Assembly (NCBI GenBank): GCA_022793065.1
Contig: JAAWCE010000027.1
Location: 1 to 64,000, forward strand
Direction: 5' to 3'
DNA length: 64,000 bases
Source of the DNA: Lachnospiraceae bacterium
Lineage (GTDB): Bacteria > Bacillota > Clostridia > Lachnospirales > Lachnospiraceae
Shown: positions 1 through 8,140 of the stretch, piece by piece
Layout of the letters: every line of letters begins with the position of its first letter
Position numbering within the stretch: position 1 is the stretch's first letter
The notes under the pieces: model-generated
Database searches by the model: none
The model's input: the letters and a program-made list of their open reading frames with translations, nothing else
What the model was told of the DNA's origin: nothing
Position numbers and translations under genes: made by a program

Positions 1-149
1 CTGGATTTTATGGTATATATTGAACTGGTAAAGTAGAAGAAATTCAACATAATGTGAAAGAACGGAATTGTATAGACATGGTGAAATTTCGGTTTATAGT
101 GTTCCGCTTTAATGTGTAGAGAATCCAAAGTTCCAGGGAGGTATTTTTT

Positions 150-1016
150 ATGAATGTAGGTGATATTGCATTTCCGAATTTAGGTATTTATTTAAAAGAT
201 GTACCCAAATCATTCAATGTATTTGGATTTGAAATTGCCCTGTATGGTCTGTTAATTGGACTGGGCGTCCTTTCCGGTATCTTGATGGCGGCCTATATTG
301 CAAAAGCAACAGGACAGAATCCTGATGTATATTGGGATTTTGCCATTTATGCGGTGGCATTTTCTGTCGTGGGAGCCAGAATTTATTATGTAATCTTTTC
401 CTGGGAGTACTATAAGGACAATTTGTTGGGAATTTTTAACCTCAGGAATGGAGGGCTGGCCATCTACGGCGGTGTCATTGCAGCTTTTATCACCTTATTT
501 GTCTATTGCCGGATTAAAAAGCAAAATCCTTTGTTAATGGGCGATACCGCCATGCCGGGGTTGATTTTGGGGCAGGCAATCGGACGATGGGGGAATTTTA
601 CCAACAGAGAAGTGTTTGGAGAGTATTATGATGGACTCTTTTCTATGCAGCTTCCTGTGGAAGCTGTGCGTGCAAGGGATATTTCGGAGAATATTGCCGC
701 GCACATTCCGGAAGGAGCTAACTATATCAATGTGCATCCAACATTTTTGTATGAAAGCGTGTGGAATCTACTGGTGATGACTGCGCTGCTTATCTTTCGG
801 AAGCATAAGAAATTTGATGGAGAACTATGTCTGCTTTATCTGGGAGGATATGGTCTGGGGAGGTTTGTCATAGAAGGAATCCGCACCGATACTCTGTTTG
901 TGCCAGGTACTACGGTTCCGGTATCTCAAGTATTGGCGCTGTTGATGGTTTTCTTTGCCATAGGGATAGATTTGCGGATGCGGTTGAAGTTAAAAAAAGG
1001 CAACAAGAATTCATAA
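150..1016 (+). CDS. lgt: Prolipoprotein diacylglyceryl transferase
   Basis: This membrane enzyme moves a diacylglyceryl group from phosphatidylglycerol to the lipobox cysteine of prolipoproteins, the first step of lipoprotein maturation. The 288 residues hold about seven hydrophobic segments and the Lgt signature GRWGNFTNREVFGE from about residue 145, with the loop motif HPTFLYES further on. The length is normal for the family. The start is supported by GGGAGG about nine bases upstream. Two lipoprotein candidates in this window (DUF4349 protein and the 210-residue protein before glyS) would be substrates. A rho-independent terminator follows, so it appears separate from the division cluster downstream. 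Confidence 0.96.
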   Translation: MNVGDIAFPNLGIYLKDVPKSFNVFGFEIALYGLLIGLGVLSGILMAAYIAKATGQNPDVYWDFAIYAVAFSVVGARIYYVIFSWEYYKDNLLGIFNLRNGGLAIYGGVIAAFITLFVYCRIKKQNPLLMGDTAMPGLILGQAIGRWGNFTNREVFGEYYDGLFSMQLPVEAVRARDISENIAAHIPEGANYINVHPTFLYESVWNLLVMTALLIFRKHKKFDGELCLLYLGGYGLGRFVIEGIRTDTLFVPGTTVPVSQVLALLMVFFAIGIDLRMRLKLKKGNKNS

Positions 1017-1087
1017 AACTTGAAGCCGAGGTTATGCAGTTAGCATATTGAATCATATCCATCAAAATCAAATATTGTCACAGCGTT

Positions 1088-1126
1088 AGAGCATATAGAA
1101 ACTGAAAGCTGTATGCTCTTTTTTTG
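1088..1126 (+). terminator. Rho-independent terminator after lgt
   Basis: An 8-bp stem (AGAGCATA pairing with TATGCTCT) is followed directly by a run of seven T. It ends the lgt transcript. Confidence 0.8.
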
Positions 1127-1150
1127 CTGTAAAGGAGGATGTTTTTACTG

Positions 1151-1188
1151 AAAAAGGTACTTTGTAGTACTTTGCAAAGTACCTTTTT
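1151..1188. terminator. Second, bidirectional hairpin between lgt and mraZ
   Basis: A perfect 14-bp inverted repeat (AAAAAGGTACTTTG and its complement) surrounds a 10-base loop that repeats part of the stem (GTACTTTG). A-run and T-run flanks would let it end transcription in either direction. It insulates the division cluster from lgt. No gene is visible between 1017 and 1410; the region holds this hairpin, the lgt terminator and the MraZ boxes. Confidence 0.6.
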
Positions 1189-1250
1189 GTAATTTAAGGG
1201 CAGAAACTTTTTCTTGCAAAATCTTTAAAGTTATATTAAACTTTAGTAAG

Positions 1251-1310
1251 AAGTGGGATGAATATGGCATAAAATACCAAAAAGTGGGATGAAAATCCAA
1301 AAGTGGATAA
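1251..1310 (+). promoter_or_regulatory. Repeated MraZ-box-like sites upstream of mraZ
   Basis: Three near-identical direct repeats are visible: AAGTGGGATGAA at 1251, AAAGTGGGATGAAAA at 1281 and AAAGTGGATAAAAA at 1300. They resemble the GTGGG/AAAGTG repeats that MraZ binds upstream of its own operon in other bacteria (established knowledge). The spacing of the GTGG cores is 31 and 19 bases, close to whole helical turns, as expected for a ring-shaped oligomer binding several boxes. Autoregulation of the division cluster is therefore inferred. Confidence 0.7.
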
Positions 1311-1410
1311 AAATCCTGGAAACAGAGTGAAATGATGAGTTTAATGGATGATTCCCCTGTATTTAATGCATAGTCTCATAAAGAACCCGCTTTGAATGGT
1401 GGTGATTGCG

Positions 1411-1842
1411 ATGTTTATGGGCAGATACAATCATACAATTGACCCTAAGGGCAGGTTGAGTATTCCTTCAAAATATCGCGAGATTCTGGGAGATGAATTC
1501 GTGGTATCAAAAGGAATGGATGGCTGCTTATTTGTGTATGCCGATGAAGATTGGAAAGCTTTTGAGGCAAAGCTGGCGTCGCTGCCATTGATTAATGAAG
1601 ATGCAAGACAGTTTGCGAGATTTTTTTTATCGGGTGCGCAATATGTAACTGTGGACAAGCAGGGACGTATTTTAATGCCCCAGGACTTAAGAGATTATGC
1701 CGGTCTGGAGAAAGATGTGGTTCTGGCCGGTACGGGTGGACGAATTGAGATATGGAGTCTTGAGAAGTGGAATGAAAATAACAGCCAGGTGGATATCGGT
1801 AAGATTTCAAAAAGTATGGCAAGTCTGGGATTGACTATTTGA
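1411..1842 (+). CDS. mraZ: MraZ, transcriptional regulator of the dcw cluster
   Basis: MraZ is a DNA-binding protein of the SpoVT/AbrB fold that forms rings and controls the division and cell wall operon. The 143 residues begin MFMGRYNHTIDPKGR and carry two copies of the fold, marked by DPKGR near residue 11 and DKQGR in the second half. The ORF track starts five codons earlier at 1396, but the conserved family start and the GGTGGTGAT Shine-Dalgarno-like stretch favour 1411. It is the first gene of the cluster and sits just after three MraZ-box-like repeats. Confidence 0.95.
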   Translation: MFMGRYNHTIDPKGRLSIPSKYREILGDEFVVSKGMDGCLFVYADEDWKAFEAKLASLPLINEDARQFARFFLSGAQYVTVDKQGRILMPQDLRDYAGLEKDVVLAGTGGRIEIWSLEKWNENNSQVDIGKISKSMASLGLTI

Positions 1843-1913
1843 GTCCCCGACGGGAGGAACAAGGATGAGGCGGTTGTTTTTGCCAAAATGGCAAAGGAAA
1901 GGATATCCTAGAG

Positions 1914-2855
1914 ATGGAATTTGGGCATTATTCCGTACTTCTTGCGGAAACCATAGAACAACTTCAGGCAAAACCGGATGGTATCTATGTGGATGGAACT
2001 TTAGGCGGCGGAGGGCATGCTTATGAAGTCTGCAAACAACTTACCACCGGACATTTATACGGAATTGATCAGGATGAAGATGCCATTAGGGCAGCAAGTG
2101 AAAAACTTGCCCCATTTGGCGAGAAAGTGACGCTGTTTAGAGATAATTATTGCAATATGAAAGCAATCCTTCTGGCAAAGGGAGTTGAAAAGGTGGATGG
2201 TATTCTGCTTGATCTGGGAGTATCTTCTTATCAGCTTGACAGGCAGGAGAGGGGGTTTTCCTACCGTTTTGACGCGCCCCTTGACATGCGTATGGACCGA
2301 AGGAGAACGTTGACAGCCAAAGAGATTGTCAATCAGTACTCAGAAAGCGATTTATATCATATGATTAGGGATTATGGTGAAGAGCGCTTTGCGAAAAATA
2401 TTGCAAAACACATTGTCAAAGCCAGGAAGGACAAGCCCATTGAAAGTACATATGAATTGAACGAGGTGATCAGAGCGGCAATCCCGGCGAAAATGCGCAG
2501 AGACGGACATCCTTCCAAACAAACATTTCAGGCGATTCGTATTGAGTGTAACGGAGAATTGGAGGTACTGCAAAATTCGCTGGATGATTTTATTGATATG
2601 CTCAATCCGGGGGGAAGATTATGTGTCATTACCTTCCATTCCCTGGAAGATCGAATTGTTAAAACAGCATTTCGCAGAAATGAAGTTCCCTGTACCTGTC
2701 CTCCGGAATTTCCGGTGTGTGTGTGCGGGAAAGTGTCAAAGGGAGAAGCGGTAACGAGGAAACCAATTGTTCCAGCAGAGAAGGAACTAACGGACAACAG
2801 CCGTTCCAAAAGTGCGAAGCTACGTGTTTTTTGTGCGGCGGACACTAATTTATGA
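1914..2855 (+). CDS. rsmH: 16S rRNA (cytosine1402-N4)-methyltransferase RsmH
   Basis: RsmH (MraW) methylates N4 of C1402 in the 16S rRNA decoding centre using S-adenosylmethionine. The 313-residue length is typical. The start HYSVLLAET and the SAM-binding [10 protein letters not shown] lie within the first 35 residues; [13 protein letters not shown] and the C-terminal [12 protein letters not shown] are also family hallmarks. It follows mraZ, as in nearly all dcw clusters, and the next gene begins 16 bases after its stop, so the two are co-transcribed. The stretch [14 protein letters not shown] near the C-terminus is cysteine-rich, as in many RsmH proteins. Confidence 0.96.
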   Translation: MEFGHYSVLLAETIEQLQAKPDGIYVDGTLGGGGHAYEVCKQLTTGHLYGIDQDEDAIRAASEKLAPFGEKVTLFRDNYCNMKAILLAKGVEKVDGILLDLGVSSYQLDRQERGFSYRFDAPLDMRMDRRRTLTAKEIVNQYSESDLYHMIRDYGEERFAKNIAKHIVKARKDKPIESTYELNEVIRAAIPAKMRRDGHPSKQTFQAIRIECNGELEVLQNSLDDFIDMLNPGGRLCVITFHSLEDRIVKTAFRRNEVPCTCPPEFPVCVCGKVSKGEAVTRKPIVPAEKELTDNSRSKSAKLRVFCAADTNL

Positions 2856-2871
2856 AAAGGCGGGTGACATT

Positions 2872-3384
2872 ATGAGTCGGAACAGCAGAATGGAAAAGCA
2901 GCATAGACAGACTACATATGATAGAGATAGTCGGAACAGAAGGGACATTGAGAGAAACGGGGGGAGCGATTACGTCTATGGAAACGTGGTACGTAAAGCG
3001 GAACCTGAGAGACGCTGGGAAGAAACGCCGGTAAGGAAGCCTCATCCGGAGGTGAAAAAGAACCGTGAGAAAGTACACCATATGAATGCAGGATATGTAT
3101 TTTTTCTCACCGGCGCACTGTGTATGTCTGCTTTTATACTGGTTAATTTTATTCAGACTCAGGCGGAACTGACCACGCTGACCAAAATTGTAGCCAATAA
3201 GGAGAGTGAGCTGAACCATTTGAAGCGTGCCAATGACGAAGAATACAATCGCATTACCAACAGTATTGATTTGGAAGAAATCAAACGGATTGCCATGGGA
3301 GAATTGGGAATGGTGTATGCCCAAGAAGGACAGATCATTACTTACGAGAGTGAAAGAAATGATTATATGCGTCAAGTGAAATAG
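2872..3384 (+). CDS. FtsL-like cell division protein
   Basis: This 170-residue protein has the topology of FtsL/DivIC: a charged cytoplasmic N-terminus of about 70 residues, one membrane segment (around residues 72-95, YVFFLTGALCMSAFILVNF), and an extracytoplasmic coiled-coil stretch (TTLTKIVANKESELNHLKRANDE). FtsL bridges FtsQ/DivIB and the septal PBP in the divisome. Position between rsmH and the PBPs is the canonical ftsL place. The ORF track starts at 2812 inside rsmH; ATG at 2872 preceded by GGCGGGTGA is better and avoids overlap. FtsL is weakly conserved, so the call rests on topology and location. Confidence 0.82.
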   Translation: MSRNSRMEKQHRQTTYDRDSRNRRDIERNGGSDYVYGNVVRKAEPERRWEETPVRKPHPEVKKNREKVHHMNAGYVFFLTGALCMSAFILVNFIQTQAELTTLTKIVANKESELNHLKRANDEEYNRITNSIDLEEIKRIAMGELGMVYAQEGQIITYESERNDYMRQVK

Positions 3385-3396
3385 CAGAGGTGTAGT

Positions 3397-6273
3397 GTGG
3401 AAAAAGATAATGATGTCAGGCGCGTAAGCAGAAGTGGCGGCGGAAAAAGAAATTTGGGAGAGGGCGGTTTTGGAGATAACGGAACCAGAAATAGAAACCA
3501 AAACAGAAATCCTGAAAATAGAAGAAGTGATAACAGAGATGGGAACAGAGAGCGCGGAGGACGAAGCAGCCGTGACAGGGAGGCAGACATAAGGAGCAGC
3601 CGAAGCAGAGACGTCAGCGCCCGAAGCGGCCGTGACAGGGAGGCAGATGTAAGGAGCAGCCGAAGCAGAGACGTCAGCGCCCGAAGCGGCCGTGACAGGG
3701 AGGCAGACATAAGAAGCAGCCGAAGCAGAGACGTCAGCACCCGAAGCGGCCGTGACAGAGATAGGAATAGCCAAGGCAGGGATGGCGGCAATAGAACCAG
3801 TCAAAGCCGGGATATGGAAGCCGGAGTGGGAGGAAATAGAAAAAGCAAAGATAGAGGAAATACAAAGAGCGGAAGAAAGAGCCGCAAAGGAAATCAGGAC
3901 AATCGAATTATACAAATAGCAGAACACAGGGTTAAAAAGAATAAGGAACAGAAGAATAAATTTTCCATAAAAATGCAAAAAAAGCTGGCGGTGCTGTATA
4001 TGATGGTTTTGCTGGCGTTTTCCGGCCTGGTATTCCGACTTGCATGGATTACGAGGGAAAATGGCGCCAGGTATCAGAAACAGGTGCTTTCACAGCAAAA
4101 ATATGAATCTTCTGTGCTTCCTTTCCGACGAGGCGATATTGTGGATGCAAAGGGAACCAGGCTGGCCACCAGTGAGAAGGTGTATAATCTTGTGATTGAC
4201 GCTAAAGTCATGACAAGTGAAGTGAGAGGGAAGCAGATTTATCTGGAACCTACACTGCAGGCCCTGGCGGATAATTTTGATTTGGATATCAATGCAATTC
4301 GGGAATATGTTACGACACACAAAACTTCCTCTTATTATGTGCCTTTAAAGCAGCTTACCTATGAACAGATCAGTGGGTTCCTGGAGGCAAAACAGAATGA
4401 GGGAAAGACGGAAAACCAGGACACCAAACAGGACGTGGAGCCCACACAAAAGCAAGGCGGAGAGCAAGATTCGGACCAGTCGCAAAAAACAGATACAGGC
4501 CAGACGGAAAAAGGAGAGGAAGATAAGGAGGAAGAGCAGACTGTAAAAGGCAGCATAAACGGCGTTTGGTTTGAGGAAGAATATAAGCGCATTTATCCTT
4601 ATGATTCTCTGGCGGCGGATGTGATTGGCTTTTCCGGCAGGGATAATGTGGGAAGCTATGGACTGGAGGAATTTTATAATGATACGCTCAATGGCATTAA
4701 CGGCAGAGAATATGGTTATCTGAATGATGATCAGGCATTGGAGAGGACATTGAAACCGGCAATCGACGGATACAATATTCATTCCACCATTGACGCAAAT
4801 ATTCAGATGATTGTGGAAAAGTATCTGAAGAAATTTAATGAAGAGCACCAAAACGAGATTGTGCAAGGAAATGGAGCGGAAAATATCGCATGTATTATTA
4901 TGGGAGTAAATACCGGAGAAATTCTTGCAATGGCAGAATATCCGGGATATAATTTAAACGATGTAAGGAACCCTGAAAGCCTTATTGGCACCAGGATGGT
5001 AGAGCTTGTAACTAACGCCAACGGCTATGAGGAACTTAAGAAGACGGACACTTATATTACGGAAGAAGTGCTGGCCAATATGGACAGCGATCAGTTATAT
5101 CTGAATCTGAATAATCTGTGGAAAAGTTTCTGTATTACGGGAACCTATGAACCCGGTTCCACGGCGAAGACGTTTACAGTGGCGGCAGCGCTGGAGGAAG
5201 GGGCTATTTCTGCCAGCGATACTTTTGAGTGCAACAGTCTTGTGGAGGTGGGCGGTCATATGATGGGCTGCCATAACAGAGTGGACGGTGTGCTGACGCT
5301 GGAACAGGCAGTGGCGAAGTCTTGTAACGTTTCCATGATTAAGATTTCACAGATATTGGGCAGCGAAGCTTTTTGTAAGTTTCAGCAGATATTTAACTTT
5401 GGGCTGAAAACAAATATTGACCTTGCAGGGGAGGCAAGAACCGCCAGTTTCGTATATACGGCGGATAAGATGGGGCCTACGGATTTGGCTACCAATAGTT
5501 TTGGGCAGAATTTTAATGTGACCATGATAGAAATGATTGCAGGGTTCTGTTCACTGATTAATGGGGGGAATTATTATGAACCTCATTTGGTGAATAAGAT
5601 TACCAATGCAAACGGATCTACCATTACGCATATTGAACCCAGAGTATTGAAACAGACTGTCTCTGCGTCTACATCCGAGGTAATCAGGAGATGCTGCAAT
5701 GCGGTGGTTTCCAATGGTACAGGGCAATCGGCCAGACCGGCGGGTTATGCCATAGGAGGTAAGACGGGTACTGCGGAAACCATTGACCCTAATACTCATA
5801 AGCGATCTAAGACAGAGTTTGTGGTGTCTTTTCTGGGATACGCACCGGCGGACGATCCACAGATTGCCATTTATGTAGTGGTGGATAGACCAAATGTGGA
5901 AAAACAGAGTAATTCCGAGTTTGCCAAGGGGATTGTGCGGAATATTTTAACAGAAGTACTTCCCTATTTGAATATTTTCATGACGGAAGAGGTAACGGAA
6001 GCCGAGAGGCAGGAGCTGGATGCGCTGCAGTTAGACATTACCAATCATTATGGCCGTCCTTCGGAAGGAGATGAGGAAGATGAGGGGGAGGACCAGGATG
6101 AACCGCCAAATGCAGATCCCACAGGAACCGGAATGAGTTTCCCAATTGACCCGGAGACAGGGTATCGGGTGGACCCGGAGACGGGAGACAGATATGATCC
6201 GAATACCGGATTTGCAGTTGACGGCGCGGAATCTGTGCCAAATCCTGATCTTCCGCTAAATCCCAATCTGTAA
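3397..6273 (+). CDS. Class B penicillin-binding protein (FtsI-type) with Arg/Ser-rich repeat tail
   Basis: This is a peptidoglycan transpeptidase for septal wall synthesis, 958 residues, well above the usual 600-750. A GTG start follows AGAGG. Residues 1-190 are a basic, low-complexity cytoplasmic tail with three 20-residue repeats (RDREADIRSSRSRDVSARSG). One membrane segment follows at about 197-219 (LAVLYMMVLLAFSGLVFRL), then the dimerisation domain containing a Q/E/K-rich insert at about 330-385, and the transpeptidase domain with serine nucleophile S588 in STAK, SCN at 642-644 and KTG at 789-791. The C-terminus has an acidic stretch and three 8-residue repeats (DPETGYRV type). No PASTA domain is seen. 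It is the first of two class B PBPs in tandem; by position this would be the divisional one, which is inference. Confidence 0.92.
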   Translation: MEKDNDVRRVSRSGGGKRNLGEGGFGDNGTRNRNQNRNPENRRSDNRDGNRERGGRSSRDREADIRSSRSRDVSARSGRDREADVRSSRSRDVSARSGRDREADIRSSRSRDVSTRSGRDRDRNSQGRDGGNRTSQSRDMEAGVGGNRKSKDRGNTKSGRKSRKGNQDNRIIQIAEHRVKKNKEQKNKFSIKMQKKLAVLYMMVLLAFSGLVFRLAWITRENGARYQKQVLSQQKYESSVLPFRRGDIVDAKGTRLATSEKVYNLVIDAKVMTSEVRGKQIYLEPTLQALADNFDLDINAIREYVTTHKTSSYYVPLKQLTYEQISGFLEAKQNEGKTENQDTKQDVEPTQKQGGEQDSDQSQKTDTGQTEKGEEDKEEEQTVKGSINGVWFEEEYKRIYPYDSLAADVIGFSGRDNVGSYGLEEFYNDTLNGINGREYGYLNDDQALERTLKPAIDGYNIHSTIDANIQMIVEKYLKKFNEEHQNEIVQGNGAENIACIIMGVNTGEILAMAEYPGYNLNDVRNPESLIGTRMVELVTNANGYEELKKTDTYITEEVLANMDSDQLYLNLNNLWKSFCITGTYEPGSTAKTFTVAAALEEGAISASDTFECNSLVEVGGHMMGCHNRVDGVLTLEQAVAKSCNVSMIKISQILGSEAFCKFQQIFNFGLKTNIDLAGEARTASFVYTADKMGPTDLATNSFGQNFNVTMIEMIAGFCSLINGGNYYEPHLVNKITNANGSTITHIEPRVLKQTVSASTSEVIRRCCNAVVSNGTGQSARPAGYAIGGKTGTAETIDPNTHKRSKTEFVVSFLGYAPADDPQIAIYVVVDRPNVEKQSNSEFAKGIVRNILTEVLPYLNIFMTEEVTEAERQELDALQLDITNHYGRPSEGDEEDEGEDQDEPPNADPTGTGMSFPIDPETGYRVDPETGDRYDPNTGFAVDGAESVPNPDLPLNPNL
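3571..3758 (+). repeat. 60-bp tandem repeat in the PBP coding sequence
   Basis: Three in-frame 60-bp units run from 3571 to 3750, followed by the first eight bases of a fourth. They differ at only a few positions, so the duplication is recent or kept uniform. Each encodes the 20-residue arginine/serine/aspartate motif of the cytoplasmic PBP tail. Confidence 0.95.
6148..6219 (+). repeat. 24-bp coding repeat at the PBP C-terminus
   Basis: Three in-frame units of 24 bases encode DPETGYRV, DPETGDRY and DPNTGFAV. They lie outside the membrane after the transpeptidase domain and an acidic stretch (GDEEDEGEDQDE). The function is unknown. Confidence 0.85.
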
Positions 6274-6394
6274 GCCGTTTTTGCCGCAAGGTTGTGAGCA
6301 GGTTTGCAGCCATATTGATATTTTTTCACCGGAGGATTCATAACCTCATAAGAATGAGAATAAAGTATAGTAATCCTTTTTGGTGAGGTTTGGC

Positions 6395-8140
6395 ATGCTC
6401 ACGGATAACAACAAAATATTCCATAGAAAGAAGATTTTGGCTGTTTTTATTATCTGTACAGGTGCTTTTATAGGTTTATTTGGGCGGCTTGTCTATCTTT
6501 GTGTATGGCAGGCGGAACATTACTCCAGAATGGCCACGGAGCTGCATGAGAGGGAGCGCAGTATTAAAGCCGCCAGAGGGCGGATACTTGACTGTAACGG
6601 AAAAGTGCTTGCGGATAATAAGACTGTCTGTACTGTATCGGTTATTTACAACCAGATAGAAGAGCCGGACAGAGTGATTGAAATTCTCTGTAAAGAGTTG
6701 GAGCTTTCAGAAGACTATGTAAGAAGGCGGGTGGAAAAATACTCTTCCATTGAGAGAATCAAAAGCAATGTGGATAAGACCATCGGGGACAGAATCAGGG
6801 AGTATGATTTGGCCGGGGTAAAGGTGGATGAAGATTATAAGCGCTATTATCCTTATGATGATCTGGCAAGTAAGGTGTTGGGTTTTACCGGCGGCGACAA
6901 TCAGGGAATCATAGGATTGGAAGTCATCTACGATACATATCTGCAGGGGGAACCGGGAACGATTTTGACGGTGACCGATGCAAAGGGGATTGAAGTGGAA
7001 GCGGCAGGAGAGAGGCGCATTGAGCCTGTGAGCGGTTTGGACCTGTGTATCAGTCTGGATATGAATATTCAGTCTTACGCTACACAGTTGGCGAACCAGG
7101 CGCTTGCCACCAAAGAGGCGGACAGCGTATCCATCCTGGTGATGAACCCGCAAAACGGTGAGATTCTGGCCATGGTCAACGTACCGGAATTTGACTTAAA
7201 TCATCCCTACGATTTACCAGAGGGCACGGCGGAAGATATTACTTCGGAAGAAAAGCAGAACATCCTCAACGGTATCTGGCGAAACGGCTGTATTAATGAC
7301 ACTTATGAGCCAGGTTCTACGTTTAAGATTATCACGGCGGCAGCAGGATTAGAAGAGGGGGTGGTGACACCAGAAAGTTCTTTTCATTGTCCCGGATACA
7401 TTATCGTGGATGACAGAAAGATTCGCTGTCATAAAGTTGCGGGGCATGGAAGCCAGGATTTTACCCACACTATGATGAACTCCTGTAATCCGGCATTGAT
7501 AACAGTAGGACTTCGATTGGGACTGGACAGCTATTATAGTTATTTTGAACAATTTGGATTAAAGCGTAAGACAGGTATCGATTTGCCCGGCGAAGCGGGA
7601 ACAATTATGCACAAAAAGGAAAATATGGGAAATGTGGAACTTGCCACTGTGGCGTTTGGCCAGTCCTTTCAGATTACACCCATACAACTTTTGACCACAG
7701 CATCATCTATTATAAACGGGGGAAGGCGGATTACGCCTCATTTTGGCGTCAAAACCTGTGATAGGGACGGCAATGTGGTAGATGTATTTGAGTACCCGGT
7801 GGAAGAAGGAATTGTATCCGAAGAAACCAGTGCAACCATGCGCAAAATTCTTGAAATGGTGGTTGCAGAGGGCAGCGGCGCCAACGGAAAGGTGGCGGGA
7901 TTTCGGGTGGGCGGCAAGACTGCTACCAGTCAGACCTTGCCTAGAGGAAGCGGACGTTATATTGCGTCTTTTGTGGGCTTTGCTCCGGCGGACGACCCAC
8001 AAGTGATTGCTCTTGCCATTGTGAACAATCCTCAGGGAGTGTACTATGGAGGGCAGGTATCCGCTCCGATTATCCGACAGCTTTATGAAAATATTCTTCC
8101 CTATTTGGGTATTGAGGGGGATCAAAATGAACAAAATTAG
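6395..8140 (+). CDS. Second class B penicillin-binding protein (SpoVD/FtsI-like)
   Basis: A 581-residue class B transpeptidase with a short N-terminal tail, one membrane segment (ILAVFIICTGAFIGLFGRLVYL), a dimerisation domain and a transpeptidase domain. The nucleophile is in STFK (S308) and the second motif is SCN. The third motif reads GGKTATSQT, so KTG is replaced by KTA at 508-510. The ORF track begins at a TTG at 6380, but ATG at 6395 has GGTGAGG six bases upstream. Tandem PBPs before mraY match the pbpB-spoVD arrangement of Bacillus, so a sporulation cortex role is possible; there is no PASTA domain to confirm SpoVD. It overlaps mraY by 14 bases, indicating translational coupling. Confidence 0.9.
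   Translation: MLTDNNKIFHRKKILAVFIICTGAFIGLFGRLVYLCVWQAEHYSRMATELHERERSIKAARGRILDCNGKVLADNKTVCTVSVIYNQIEEPDRVIEILCKELELSEDYVRRRVEKYSSIERIKSNVDKTIGDRIREYDLAGVKVDEDYKRYYPYDDLASKVLGFTGGDNQGIIGLEVIYDTYLQGEPGTILTVTDAKGIEVEAAGERRIEPVSGLDLCISLDMNIQSYATQLANQALATKEADSVSILVMNPQNGEILAMVNVPEFDLNHPYDLPEGTAEDITSEEKQNILNGIWRNGCINDTYEPGSTFKIITAAAGLEEGVVTPESSFHCPGYIIVDDRKIRCHKVAGHGSQDFTHTMMNSCNPALITVGLRLGLDSYYSYFEQFGLKRKTGIDLPGEAGTIMHKKENMGNVELATVAFGQSFQITPIQLLTTASSIINGGRRITPHFGVKTCDRDGNVVDVFEYPVEEGIVSEETSATMRKILEMVVAEGSGANGKVAGFRVGGKTATSQTLPRGSGRYIASFVGFAPADDPQVIALAIVNNPQGVYYGGQVSAPIIRQLYENILPYLGIEGDQNEQN

Noticed and set aside
3372-3791. 139-residue antisense repeat ORF
   Set aside because: Second frame shadow of the same PBP repeats.
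2845-3978. 377-residue antisense ORF with alanine/serine/valine-rich repeats
   Set aside because: It is the reverse-strand shadow of the FtsL-like gene and of the 60-bp repeats in the PBP gene; no ribosome binding site or family resemblance.
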